Part shown: positions 33,892 through 42,817 of the stretch, one piece after another
How positions within the stretch are numbered: the first letter of the stretch is position 1
How the letters are laid out: each line of letters opens with the position of its first letter
Origin: Corynebacterium sp. HMSC08A12
Lineage (GTDB): Bacteria > Actinomycetota > Actinomycetes > Mycobacteriales > Mycobacteriaceae
DNA: 62,064 bases
Direction: 5' to 3'
NCBI RefSeq assembly: GCF_001807485.1
Contig: NZ_KV789186.1
Location: 69,830 to 131,893, forward strand
Made by a program: the position numbers and the translations under genes
The notes under the pieces: generated by a model
Databases searched by the model: none
What the model was told of the DNA's origin: nothing
The model's input: the letters and a program-made list of their open reading frames with translations, nothing else

Positions 33892-34710
33892 CTAAAACCA
33901 CCGTTCGAGGACGGTAGCCACGCCGTCCTCATCGTTCGTCTGGGTGACCTCGTCGGCGATTTCCTTCAGCGATTCCTCGGCATTGCCCATCGCCACGCCG
34001 TGCCCCGCCCAGGTAAGCATCTCCGTGTCATTGGGCATGTCCCCGAAGGCAATGGTCTGTGCGGCCTCCACGCCGATCTGTGCGGCAATCCATTCCAGCG
34101 CGGAGCGCTTGGAGATCCCGGCCGCCGCGACCTCCACCAGGCCCCCTTCATAGCTGTAGGTGGCTTTCGCCTGGGTGGCGTCAATAAAAGGGCGCACCGC
34201 GGCAAAGAGCTCGGCCGAGGTTCGATTGGGGTCCCGGACCAGCAGCTTTACCACGGGCGTGGCGGCGAGCTCTTCGAGGGACTGGACGGCATGCTCGGTG
34301 GAATCCCATGCGTGGTCGTAGCCGGGAGAGACGGAAAATAGCTCGTCGGCGCGGTCGAAGGCGCTGGTTCCCGCGCGCTCGACGGCGAAGCCGACTCCGG
34401 GGACAGACTCGCTGAGTTGTGCGATGAGAGCCTGGATGAGGTCGGGTTCGAGGGTCGCGGCGTGCACGATCTGATCCCGGTCGGCGTCATAAATAATTGC
34501 GCCGTTGGCGCAGGCACAGACGGGCCGGACAGGCAGCTGCTCGAAGACGGGCATCAGCCAGCGCGGCGGGCGGCCGGTGGCGATGGTGAAGACGGTGCCT
34601 TGGCGCAGCATCGAATTCACCGCACGGCGCATGCGCTCCGAGACTCGCTCCCTACTGTTGAGCAGGGTGCCGTCAACGTCGCTGACCACCAGCAACGGGG
34701 AATCCTGCAT
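33892..34710 (-). CDS. Cof-type HAD-IIB phosphatase
   Basis: The 272-residue protein has HAD motif I DVDGTLLNS, motif II in TIATGRPPRW, a Lys in VVKLLV and motif III/IV AFGDMPNDTEML. The cap domain is of the Cof/IIB type. These enzymes dephosphorylate small phosphorylated metabolites; the substrate cannot be read from sequence. It begins nine bases after the acyltransferase stop. Confidence 0.88.
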   Translation of the reverse strand: MQDSPLLVVSDVDGTLLNSRERVSERMRRAVNSMLRQGTVFTIATGRPPRWLMPVFEQLPVRPVCACANGAIIYDADRDQIVHAATLEPDLIQALIAQLSESVPGVGFAVERAGTSAFDRADELFSVSPGYDHAWDSTEHAVQSLEELAATPVVKLLVRDPNRTSAELFAAVRPFIDATQAKATYSYEGGLVEVAAAGISKRSALEWIAAQIGVEAAQTIAFGDMPNDTEMLTWAGHGVAMGNAEESLKEIADEVTQTNDEDGVATVLERWF

Positions 34711-34719
34711 CGCTCGGGC

Positions 34720-35670
34720 CTACTTTTTGCGCAGACGGTTGATGCGCTGGCGCAGCGGCACCAGGATCTTGTTGATGCCCGTGGCCTGCTCGCGTTCGCG
34801 AGCCTCGGCGGCGGCGCGACGCTCGGCTTCGGCCTTCTCCTTGGCGCGCTTCTCCTTGCGAGCCACGGCATCGGCACGGTCCTGGACGGTAGCTTCCTCC
34901 AGCGTCGGAGCGACTCCGCCGAGGGCGGCCGGAACCCAGAATTCGCCCTTGGGCATGGGGCCGAAGCGCTCCTCCCAACGCTGGCGGGTCAGGTCCATCT
35001 GCTCGACCATGGTCTGGTGTAGTCGCTCGGTGGTGGCCTGTGCATCCTCGGTGACCTCGACCGGCTTGCCGACGGTAATCACCAGCTGGGTTTCCTTCGG
35101 CCGCCAAATCGGCTTGCGGCCTTTCGTCCACACGCGCTGGGAACCCCAAATGGTCAGCGGGATCAGGGGCACGCCAGCCTGGTAGGCGATGCGTGCGGCG
35201 CCCTGGCGGAACTCCTTGATCTCGAAGGATCGAGAGATCGTGGCCTCCGGGAAGATACCCACCAGGTCGCCGGCCTTCAGCTGCTTGATGGCCTGATCCA
35301 CCGAGGCTTGGCCGTCCGCACGGTCGACCGGGATGTGGTGATAGGAACCCATGAGCGCACCCACGCCCTTGACGTCGAAGATCTCCTTCTTCGCCATGAA
35401 GCGCACCACGCGGCCGCCGCGAACGTGCGCCGGGACGCCGCCGTAGGTGAAGTCCCAGTAGCCAGTGTGGTTAACGGCGATCATGGCCGGACCGTCTGCG
35501 GGGATGTTTTCCGCGCCGTAGACCGCGCAATCTAGGTGCTGCATGTAGCGGAACCACAGCTTGGCGATGCCGATCGTCGGAAAGCCGTAGGGGAATTCCT
35601 TGGCTTCCTTGTGGCCGGTGATCTTGGGCTGGTAGCCATCGGGGAAGCTGAAGCTATCGAGCAACGACAT
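34720..35670 (-). CDS. PlsC-like 1-acyl-sn-glycerol-3-phosphate acyltransferase
   Basis: The 316-residue protein has the acyltransferase motif NHTGYWD (H-X4-D), FPEATIS and the VPLIPLTIWGSQRVW block. It is similar in context to Rv3816c near serS. A long, highly charged helical tail (about residues 265-316, RADAVARKEKRAKEKAEAE) is unusual and could form a coiled coil. It heads a likely operon with the HAD phosphatase and TIGR02611 protein. Confidence 0.88.
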   Translation of the reverse strand: MSLLDSFSFPDGYQPKITGHKEAKEFPYGFPTIGIAKLWFRYMQHLDCAVYGAENIPADGPAMIAVNHTGYWDFTYGGVPAHVRGGRVVRFMAKKEIFDVKGVGALMGSYHHIPVDRADGQASVDQAIKQLKAGDLVGIFPEATISRSFEIKEFRQGAARIAYQAGVPLIPLTIWGSQRVWTKGRKPIWRPKETQLVITVGKPVEVTEDAQATTERLHQTMVEQMDLTRQRWEERFGPMPKGEFWVPAALGGVAPTLEEATVQDRADAVARKEKRAKEKAEAERRAAAEAREREQATGINKILVPLRQRINRLRKK

Positions 35671-35773
35671 GGGTGGCGGTTACCTCTCCTGGGTACTTGG
35701 AAACTGTGGCTCAACCAGCGCGCGGGGTCGCACGCTGGGCCGAGTCGGCGCTTTAGGCGCCGGATTCGCTGAG

Positions 35774-37048
35774 CTATTTGCTGGGCTTCAGAATATCTTT
35801 ACCAACGAAAGGACGCAGCGCCTTCGGCACAACCACGGAGCCGTCGGCCTGCTGGTGGTTCTCCAAAATAGCCACCAACCAGCGGGTTGTCGCCAGCGTG
35901 CCGTTCAGGGTTGCGGCGGTCTGCGCCTTGCCGTCGGCATCGCGGTAGCGGGTCTTCAGGCGGCGGCCCTGGAAGGTGGTGCAGTTGGAGGTACTGGTCA
36001 GCTCACGGTAGGTCTGCTGAGTCGGGACCCACGCCTCCGTATCGAACTTGCGGGCCGCCGAGGAGCCGAGGTCGCCGCCGGCGACGTCGATCACGCGGTA
36101 GGGCACCTCGATGGCCGCCAGCATTTCGCGCTCCATGGCCAGCAGCTCCTGGTGCAGCTCCGTGGCCTCCTCCGGCTTGCAGTAAACGAACATCTCCACC
36201 TTGTCGAACTGGTGGACGCGGATGATGCCACGGGTGTCCTTGCCATAAGAACCAGCCTCGCGACGGAAGCAGGAGGACCAGCCGGCGTAGCGCAGCGGAC
36301 CGTTAGAGAGGTCGATGATCTCCTCGGAGTGGTAACCGGCCAGTGCGACCTCGGAGGTGCCGACCAGGTACATGTCGTCTTCCTCCAGGTGGTAAATCTC
36401 ATCGGCGTGGGCCCCCAGGAAACCGGTGCCGGACATAACCTCGGGGCGCACCAGCACCGGCGGGATCATGAGCTGAAAGCCGTGCTCCACGGCCTTCTGG
36501 GCAGCCAGCTGCAGCATGCCCAGCTGCAGCAGCGCACCGTCGCCGGTGAGGAAGTAGAAGCGAGCACCGGAAACCTTCGTACCGCGCTTCATGTCGATTA
36601 GCCCCAGGGATTCGCCCAACTCGAGGTGATCCTTCGGCTCAAAGTCGAACTGCGGCGGCTCGCCCACCACGTCGAGGGTGACGAAGTCCTCCTCGCCACC
36701 GGCCGGCGCGCCTTCCTCCACAATGTTGGAGATCTGCATCTGCAGGTCGTAAACGGCCTGCTCGGCGCTGGACTGGGCCTCCTCCAGCTTCTTGACTGCC
36801 TCGGCCTTCTGCTTGCCCTCCTCGCGCAGGGCCTGCTTCTCCTCGTCGGAGGCGGAGCGCATCTTCTGCCCCATCTCCTTGGAGAATGCCTTCTGTTCCG
36901 CACGGGCCGCGTCGGCGGCGCTGATGGCCTCGCGGCGCTGCGTGTCGGCCTCCAGCAGCTGGTCGATCAGCGCCGGATCCTCCCCACGAGTGCGCTGGGA
37001 TTCACGGGCTACATCGGGGTTATCGCGCAGAAACTTCAGATCAATCAT
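35774..37048 (-). CDS. serS: Seryl-tRNA synthetase
   Basis: SerRS charges tRNA-Ser. The N-terminal coiled-coil arm is evident (residues about 30-105). The class II motifs follow: [19 protein letters not shown] region, [28 protein letters not shown] (motif 2) and [31 protein letters not shown] (motif 3). At 424 residues it is of normal length. It is divergent from the septum-formation gene, as in mycobacteria. Confidence 0.97.
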   Translation of the reverse strand: MIDLKFLRDNPDVARESQRTRGEDPALIDQLLEADTQRREAISAADAARAEQKAFSKEMGQKMRSASDEEKQALREEGKQKAEAVKKLEEAQSSAEQAVYDLQMQISNIVEEGAPAGGEEDFVTLDVVGEPPQFDFEPKDHLELGESLGLIDMKRGTKVSGARFYFLTGDGALLQLGMLQLAAQKAVEHGFQLMIPPVLVRPEVMSGTGFLGAHADEIYHLEEDDMYLVGTSEVALAGYHSEEIIDLSNGPLRYAGWSSCFRREAGSYGKDTRGIIRVHQFDKVEMFVYCKPEEATELHQELLAMEREMLAAIEVPYRVIDVAGGDLGSSAARKFDTEAWVPTQQTYRELTSTSNCTTFQGRRLKTRYRDADGKAQTAATLNGTLATTRWLVAILENHQQADGSVVVPKALRPFVGKDILKPSK

Positions 37049-37197
37049 GGTGCTTAGCTTAGCCGGTTCGCCCTCGTAGTTGTCTGCCCAGTTCCCCCCT
37101 ATGGCACAACCCCTACTAGACTGGCCTCACAATTAGAGTCCAATACTGTCGAATACACGAATACAGCCGAAACCCGAAGCAGATTTAGAGCGAGCCC

Positions 37198-38313
37198 ATG
37201 ACCACCAGCGAAGCGAAAACCCGCCGCAGAGCACGCAGCCTCACCATCGCATTGTTCTCCGCCCTGTGCGGTGGTGTCAGCGCCGCTGCGTTCGCCTTCG
37301 TCGCCCCCGAAGGCAGCACCCCGCTGGTACCGGCCGATGAAAAGCAGGGGCAGCACGTGAACAACACCACGTTCACCGAGGCCAGCAACGGCGACTGCGT
37401 AAATTGGAAGCCCGGCCAAGACGGAGTGAACTCCAACTTCGCCACCGTCGATTGCGAACAGCCCCACCGCTTCGAGGTCAGCTCCCGCGAAGACCTCGGC
37501 CAGTACCCCACCAGCGAGTTTGGCCCATCCGCAAAGCAGCCGGACTTGAAGCGTCAAGAAGAATTGACCAACGAGCTATGCACCGGACCGACGATGCAGT
37601 ACCTCGAGGGCAAGCTCGACCCGGAGGGGCGCTACTCCATTTCTCCGATCCTGCCCCCGCAATCCGCGTGGAACGACGGCGATCGCACGATGCTGTGCGG
37701 CGTGATGGTTCCGGACGCCACCGGCCGCACCACCGAGACGACCGGTTTTGCGGCAAAGCAGGATCAGTCGCGCTACTTCGAAAAGGATCGTTGCGTACGT
37801 GCCGATGGCGACCTAACCAACGAAGTTCCGTGCGAGGAGAAGCACGCCTGGCAGGTGACCTCCGTGGTGAACCTCGGCGAGGAGTTCCCTGGCGCCTGGC
37901 CGGATACGAAGAAGCAGAATGAGTTCCTGAACAAGGTCTGCACCAAGGCGGCGCAGGATTACCTGGGCGGCGACGATGCGCTGTATAATTCCACGCTCAC
38001 ACCGTTCTGGACCACGCTGCAGCGCCAGTCCTGGGATGCTGGGTCGCGCACCGTGAACTGCGCCTTGACGTTCGGTCGCCCCGGCGGCGGATTCGCCACC
38101 CTCGTCGGCGATGTGCGCAGCGAATTCACCATCGACGGCCACCCGCCGAAGACCCCGCCGAAGCGCAACCCGCTGCGCCGGGATGCAGGCTCCGAAAATG
38201 CTGACAATGCTGGCGCTCCCGACAACGCCGGCAACCCCGGCGCCGATGCAGCACCAGAGGGCGGCACCCCGGCCGCAGAGGCCCCGAACGCCAACCCAGC
38301 CCCGGCGCCGTAG
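37198..38313 (+). CDS. Septum formation family membrane-anchored protein
   Basis: The 371-residue protein has one N-terminal membrane segment (LTIALFSALCGGVSAAAFAF) and two similar Cys-containing modules of the Septum_form type (GDCVNWKPGQ...FATVDCEQPHRFEV and DRCVRADGDLTNEVPCEEKHAWQVTSV). A Pro/Ala/Asn-rich tail of about 60 residues follows. It corresponds in position to Rv3835 next to serS. The start ATG 37198 has GAGCG upstream. It is presumably extracytoplasmic. Confidence 0.82.
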   Translation: MTTSEAKTRRRARSLTIALFSALCGGVSAAAFAFVAPEGSTPLVPADEKQGQHVNNTTFTEASNGDCVNWKPGQDGVNSNFATVDCEQPHRFEVSSREDLGQYPTSEFGPSAKQPDLKRQEELTNELCTGPTMQYLEGKLDPEGRYSISPILPPQSAWNDGDRTMLCGVMVPDATGRTTETTGFAAKQDQSRYFEKDRCVRADGDLTNEVPCEEKHAWQVTSVVNLGEEFPGAWPDTKKQNEFLNKVCTKAAQDYLGGDDALYNSTLTPFWTTLQRQSWDAGSRTVNCALTFGRPGGGFATLVGDVRSEFTIDGHPPKTPPKRNPLRRDAGSENADNAGAPDNAGNPGADAAPEGGTPAAEAPNANPAPAP

Positions 38314-38326
38314 GTGGATACTCCCC

Positions 38327-38677
38327 ATGGCCATCGAAGTTTCCCCCGAGCGCTTCGAAGAGCTCGTTGACCTCGGCCTTCGGCGCATCCCCCGCGAGCT
38401 GTTGGATAACGTCAGCAACGTCGCCATCGTCACCGAGGACTACAACCCCGAAAGCCCGGACATCCTGGGTCTCTACGAGGGCATCGCGCTGACCGAGCGC
38501 ACCTCCGAGTACACCTCTGCCCTGCCCGACAAGATCACGATTTACCGCTACGCCCTCGAGGACATCTGCGACAACGAGGAAGAGCTAGTCGAACAGGTCG
38601 CCATCACCGTCATCCACGAGCTCGGCCACCACTTCGGCATCTATGACGACCGCCTGCACGAACTCGGCTGGGGCTAG
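38327..38677 (+). CDS. Small zincin metallopeptidase (Rv3836 type)
   Basis: The 116-residue protein ends with HELGHHFGIYDDRLHELGWG, the HExxHxxGxxD zinc motif of the minimal metallopeptidase family PF06262. There is no signal peptide. I chose ATG 38327, with AGGTGG upstream, over longer forms that overlap the previous gene. It converges on the phosphomutase gene; their stop codons share CTAG. Confidence 0.88.
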   Translation: MAIEVSPERFEELVDLGLRRIPRELLDNVSNVAIVTEDYNPESPDILGLYEGIALTERTSEYTSALPDKITIYRYALEDICDNEEELVEQVAITVIHELGHHFGIYDDRLHELGWG

Positions 38678-39525
38678 AGCGTCGCCGCGCCCCACCCCAG
38701 CACTTCGAAAGAGCCCTCCAGGCTATCGAGCACCCCGGAGCGCGCCGCCGTTGTCTCGACCCTGTTCGTTTCTGTTTTATTTTGTGACGCCCCAGGCCGG
38801 CCCACCGCAACGTCTGCCAACTCGGCAATGTTGTCTGGCACGCGCAGGGTAATGACGTTGCCGTTGGCCAGGTAGTGCATGAAAGCCCACTCCGGATCCA
38901 CCCCACCCAGGAAGCGGGCGACCAGGCGGATCACGGCACCGTGGCTGACTAGCGCAACATCGGTGGGCTCAGCGCCGTTCTGTACTGCCTCCCGGTTCGC
39001 CGCCTCGTTGTCGGCCAGTGCGACCAGCAGCGTGGCCAGGTATTCGCGCAGCACCTCCGCGCCAGACAGACCGCCGGGCACGACCTTGTCGACTCGGCCG
39101 AGCATCCAGGCACCCAGGATGGAGTGGTAGGCCTCGTGAGAGTCCTCGTCGTTCTTCATCTCGTACTGCCCGGCGGGAATCTCGGAGACCCGCGGCAGTC
39201 GCTGCAGCGCGGCGTGGATGTGATCCGTCGCGCGGGCGGAGGCGGTGGCGTCATCTAAAGATCCCCCGCGGGAAAAGCCCGCAGGAACGATCTCTCCGCC
39301 GAAGGCACCGGCCAGTCCCACGGCCGTTTGCTGCGCACGGGCGGCAAAGGAGGAGGCGATCTTCAGGCGCTGGGTGCGCTCGGTGAGCCAGTGGCCGGCC
39401 TCGGCGGCCTGCTCCCAGCCCAGCTCGGTGAGGTCGGCGCCGGGTAGCGCTGTATCCAGGGCGTGGATGGCGTTGGAGGTCGTCTGGCCATGCCTGACCA
39501 GGAAAAGACGTGTCGATTGTGCCAT
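38674..39525 (-). CDS. Histidine phosphatase / phosphoglycerate mutase-like protein
   Basis: The 283-residue protein has the LVRHGQTTSN motif with the catalytic His and a second SHGAVIRL. It matches Rv3837c, encoded next to pheA. The substrate is unknown. Two regions look inserted relative to a plain family member: the SLDDATA stretch (residues about 89-95) and a C-terminal RPGASQNKTETNRVETT segment. Both coincide with dispersed TGACGCC elements. The stop overlaps that of the convergent metallopeptidase. Confidence 0.85.
   Translation of the reverse strand: MAQSTRLFLVRHGQTTSNAIHALDTALPGADLTELGWEQAAEAGHWLTERTQRLKIASSFAARAQQTAVGLAGAFGGEIVPAGFSRGGSLDDATASARATDHIHAALQRLPRVSEIPAGQYEMKNDEDSHEAYHSILGAWMLGRVDKVVPGGLSGAEVLREYLATLLVALADNEAANREAVQNGAEPTDVALVSHGAVIRLVARFLGGVDPEWAFMHYLANGNVITLRVPDNIAELADVAVGRPGASQNKTETNRVETTAARSGVLDSLEGSFEVLGWGAATL
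38771..38793 (+). repeat. Dispersed T-rich/TGACGCC element, copy 13
   Basis: CTGTTTTATTTTGTGACGCC plus CC encodes, antisense, GASQNKTE in the C-terminal low-complexity stretch of the phosphomutase. Confidence 0.65.
39244..39263 (-). repeat. Dispersed T-rich/TGACGCC element, copy 14
   Basis: GATCTTTAGATGACGCCACC on the minus strand is sense to the phosphomutase gene and encodes SLDDATA. Confidence 0.5.
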
Positions 39526-39528
39526 TGC

Positions 39529-40533
39529 CTAGCTACCCTTCTGGCCGCTCTTGAGTTCCTCAATCCATCTACTGGATTCAGCGTAGTTCGGCGGGGCACT
39601 GCCCGCATGGCGATGCAGCGGATGGCTGGTGGATTCCGCGACCGGCAGAGCCTCCGCCGAGGGCCAGCTGCCCAGGAAGCGCACGTCCTCCGCGCGACGG
39701 TACAGGCCAGCCAGGGCTTCGGCCACGGCGGCGTCCTCGATGTGGCCGACGATGCCGATGTGGAAGACGTAATTACCGTTGGCCGCGCCCTCACCCTTTT
39801 CCCCAGTACGGCGGGGGCGGGAGCCGATGCGCGCCATGTCCACCTGGCGGGTGGACAGCTCGGCGATCGCATCCAACAGGCTGGAGGGCACGTTCGGCAG
39901 CCAGAGCACCATGCCACTGCGATCGTTGCCGGTGCGCTCGGTGGGCTTGCCGGGGTTGCCGACCAGGATGAAGCGGGTCTGGGCGCCGGCGACATCGGCC
40001 ACCCCCTCGGCCACGGCGTCCAGCTGGTGGATCTCCCCCGCACGGGCCGGTGCTGCGGCGGCATCCGCCTGGCCGGCCTTCACTGCGGCCGCGGCCGCAC
40101 CGTTACTGGAGGCGGGGACGAAGGAAACGTCAGGCAGGTTCTCCGCCACCCAGTTGCGCACCTGCGCCTCGGCGACGGGGTGGGTGGTCAGCGTCTTGAT
40201 GTCCTCGAGCTTGGTGCCGGGGCGCACCAGGATAGAGAACACCACCGGTACGAGCACCTCGCGGTAGATCTGCAGCGGCTTACCGTAGGTCAGCGCATCT
40301 TCCGTCTGCGAGACCGGACCGTCCACGGAGCTTTCCAACGCCACGCAGGCGAAGTCGGCCTCGCCGTCGCGCACCATGTCCAGCGCCACCCGTGGGGAGG
40401 CGACGGGAATCTCGGTGGCGCCCTCCGGCACTGCGCCGAGCTGCTTAAACTGCTTCAGCGCCTCTTCGGTGAAGGTCCCTTCGGGGCCGAGGAACGCTAC
40501 GCGCCCAAAAGAATCATTTGTGGAACCACTCAT
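39529..40533 (-). CDS. pheA: Prephenate dehydratase
   Basis: This 334-residue enzyme converts prephenate to phenylpyruvate in phenylalanine synthesis. RVAFLGPEGTFTEEAL, ESSVDGPVSQTEDAL and the HPVAEAQVRNW block define the catalytic part. A C-terminal ACT-like regulatory domain has the conserved NYVFHIGIVGHIED; an ESRP-like motif is seen only as GSRPRR. An Ala-rich insertion (SNGAAAAAVKAGQADAAAAPARA) lies at the expected active-site lid. ATG 40533 gives a normal N terminus, though the frame is open further upstream. It is four bases from the phosphomutase start, so both may be cotranscribed. Confidence 0.93.
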   Translation of the reverse strand: MSGSTNDSFGRVAFLGPEGTFTEEALKQFKQLGAVPEGATEIPVASPRVALDMVRDGEADFACVALESSVDGPVSQTEDALTYGKPLQIYREVLVPVVFSILVRPGTKLEDIKTLTTHPVAEAQVRNWVAENLPDVSFVPASSNGAAAAAVKAGQADAAAAPARAGEIHQLDAVAEGVADVAGAQTRFILVGNPGKPTERTGNDRSGMVLWLPNVPSSLLDAIAELSTRQVDMARIGSRPRRTGEKGEGAANGNYVFHIGIVGHIEDAAVAEALAGLYRRAEDVRFLGSWPSAEALPVAESTSHPLHRHAGSAPPNYAESSRWIEELKSGQKGS

Positions 40534-40629
40534 GCAACGCAGTCTAGTGGAGAACCCCACCAGGGATTCCCTGCCATTCTCGGAGACTAGGCTTCCCGGG
40601 CTATATCCCGGGTATATCCTTGGGAAGCA

Positions 40630-42012
40630 ATGAACCGCACGCCCGACCAGCCCAGCACTTTTGCCGCCCGCCTCGCCCGCGCCCGGCGCGATACTGGGCT
40701 CAGCAACGCACAATTGGGCGTGGCCCGCGTCTACGACAACCCCCACAGCTACGACTTCCTGCGCAGTCACCCGGATCTCCCCCTCGGCGGCGAAGAGGTG
40801 CTGATCAAAGACCTGCAGCAGGTGGCGGGCGAGGTCACAACCATGGGGTCGGTCCACCACAGCTTCGTGGCCAACTACCACGACACGACCGCCCACCGCC
40901 TGCTGGTGGGCGGGGCCACGCTGGTCGGCGCGTCTTCCTCCGCGGAGTACGGCACCACCGCCTATACCGAGCCCGTCGGTATGTCCCAGCCCGTCAACCC
41001 GCTGAATTCCGCGATGATGGTCGGCGGTTCCTCCGGCGGGGCGGCCACGGCTGTCGCCCGTGGATTGGTGAACATCGCCCACGCCACCGACGGCGGCGGT
41101 TCCATCCGCATCCCCGCGGCCTGCTGCGGGCTCGCCGCGTTGAAGCCCGCCCACAACCACCGGTTCGGCTCTTTTACACCGGTCGCTCAGGGTTTTATCG
41201 CCTCCGACCTGCCCACCACTGCCCGCGCTTACGGCCTGCCCGAGCCGGATATGGACACGCTGCACCTCGAGCCCGCCCAATCGCCACAGCCTCTGCGCAT
41301 CGGCTATACCAACCAGCCCTTCCACACTCGCAGCGTTGTCTCCCCGGAGATCGCCGCCGCCACCGCCGCGGCCACAGCTCTGGCCACCACGCATCCGCGC
41401 GTCGAGTCCGTAACCCAGGCGCCCGCACCCTATCCCCCGGCCACCTTTCAACTCTTCCGCGACCTCATCGCCGCCCGCTGCGCGGATCTGCCGGGCACAC
41501 TATCGCCCATTACTACCTGGCTGCGCGACGAAGGCCGCCAGGTGCCGAAATGGCGGCGTCAACAGTTAGAAGAACAGATAGTCGGGCTAGACCCACAACG
41601 GGCGTGGCCACACTTCGATGTGATCGCGACCCCGACCCTCGCCTGCGCCCCGCCACCTCCCGGGGCGTTTTCGCAGCTCACGCCCGCCGATAACTTCTGG
41701 GCGCAGACCGCCTGGACCCCGTGGGGCACCCTGTGGAACCTGACGGGATGGGCGGCCGTCACGCTGCCGCTCGTCGCCCCCGAGCGCGTGCCCGGCCGCT
41801 GGCCGATCGCCCTGATGCTGGGTGCGGTCGGCAATCGCACGAACGCCGCGACGCTGCTTTCCCTCGCTGCTTTCCTTATGGACGCCGCCTCGCGCCTGCC
41901 CGCCGAAAGCCTCAGCGTTGCGGTTCCGGGCGATATAGAGGCCCTGGATTTCCGCGCCAAGCCCGACAACAGCCACAGCCACAACCACAGCCACAACAGC
42001 CATGAGCACTAG
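40630..42012 (+). CDS. Amidase-signature family enzyme with His-rich tail
   Basis: The 460-residue protein has the amidase signature: a Lys in LIKDLQ, GGSSGGAATAVARG and the nucleophile region DGGGSIRIPAACCGLAALKP. Family members hydrolyse amides; GatA-like function is unlikely without GatB/C. The C terminus ends in NSHSHNHSHNSHEH, encoded by a short CA-rich tandem repeat, which looks like a metal-binding tail. The last 11 bases overlap the CPBP gene. The start ATG 40630 has GGGAAG close upstream and is divergent from pheA. Confidence 0.82.
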   Translation: MNRTPDQPSTFAARLARARRDTGLSNAQLGVARVYDNPHSYDFLRSHPDLPLGGEEVLIKDLQQVAGEVTTMGSVHHSFVANYHDTTAHRLLVGGATLVGASSSAEYGTTAYTEPVGMSQPVNPLNSAMMVGGSSGGAATAVARGLVNIAHATDGGGSIRIPAACCGLAALKPAHNHRFGSFTPVAQGFIASDLPTTARAYGLPEPDMDTLHLEPAQSPQPLRIGYTNQPFHTRSVVSPEIAAATAAATALATTHPRVESVTQAPAPYPPATFQLFRDLIAARCADLPGTLSPITTWLRDEGRQVPKWRRQQLEEQIVGLDPQRAWPHFDVIATPTLACAPPPPGAFSQLTPADNFWAQTAWTPWGTLWNLTGWAAVTLPLVAPERVPGRWPIALMLGAVGNRTNAATLLSLAAFLMDAASRLPAESLSVAVPGDIEALDFRAKPDNSHSHNHSHNSHEH

Positions 42013-42736
42013 CACCAGCGACCGCACGGCACTGCGGTGGGAACTGCTGCTTGTCCTGGGCATCACCTTCGGCACCTCTGGGTTACGCGCCATCGCCCGG
42101 CTAGTGGAGGCAACCGTCAGCCCGGAGGCACTCAACGAGCAAAAAGCTACCCTCAACCAGGCACAATCGGTGCTGCCCTGGCTGGATCCGATTCTGCAGC
42201 TGCTGTCCAGTGGTGTGCTCTTCGCCTGGGGCGGGTTAGCGATATTCCTGCTGCTACGGCACCTGCCCACCCCGGCGCTGGTACGCAGCTGGCGGCTTCG
42301 GGGCCGCGACTGGCTGCACGGGGCGGGGCTGGCCGCGATCATCGGACTACCGGGGCTGGCGTTTTATCTCGGCGCGGTGCACCTGGGGCTATCGAAACAA
42401 GTCGTGCCCACGGGCCTGGACGAATCCTGGTGGCGGATTCCGTTGCTAATTCTGAACTCCTGGGCCAATGGATTCGCCGAGGAACTGGTGGTCGTGGCCT
42501 GGCTCAGCACGCGACTGCGGCAGCTGCGCATCAGCTGGGCGTGGGTGTTCGCCGCCAGCGCGCTGCTGCGGGGCAGCTACCACCTCTACCAGGGGTATTC
42601 CGCCGGTCTGGGCAACATCATTATGGGGGTCATCTACCTCTGGTACTTCAAGCGAACCGGGCGGATCTGGCCCCTCGTCATCGGCCACGGGCTGATCGAT
42701 ACCGTCGCATTCGTCGGCTACGCTGTGCTGTTTTAG
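42002..42736 (+). CDS. CPBP (CAAX/Abi) family intramembrane metalloprotease
   Basis: The 244-residue membrane protein has the CPBP motifs: EE in NGFAEELVVVAWL, the SYHLYQGYSAGLGN segment and the HGLIDT segment. About seven hydrophobic segments are present. Members process prenylated or secreted peptides, or have unrelated immunity roles; the substrate is unknown. It overlaps the amidase gene and precedes an LCP gene. Confidence 0.82.
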   Translation: MSTSTSDRTALRWELLLVLGITFGTSGLRAIARLVEATVSPEALNEQKATLNQAQSVLPWLDPILQLLSSGVLFAWGGLAIFLLLRHLPTPALVRSWRLRGRDWLHGAGLAAIIGLPGLAFYLGAVHLGLSKQVVPTGLDESWWRIPLLILNSWANGFAEELVVVAWLSTRLRQLRISWAWVFAASALLRGSYHLYQGYSAGLGNIIMGVIYLWYFKRTGRIWPLVIGHGLIDTVAFVGYAVLF

Positions 42737-42804
42737 TGCACAGTTGGGCCCTTCGAGCGCCGCTGTACCACTGCATTGACGCCAGCTATGTCCCCGGAAC
42801 CCGT

Positions 42805-42817
42805 TATTATTGTCCCC
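42805..42817 (+). promoter_or_regulatory. Leaderless -10 element of the LCP gene
   Basis: TATTAT at 42805-42810 lies seven bases before ATG 42818, with no Shine-Dalgarno sequence between. Confidence 0.55.

Noticed and set aside
40534..41451. N-terminal extension of the pheA frame by about 300 codons.
   Set aside because: The extension is antisense to the amidase gene and Gly-rich; prephenate dehydratase begins normally at 40533.
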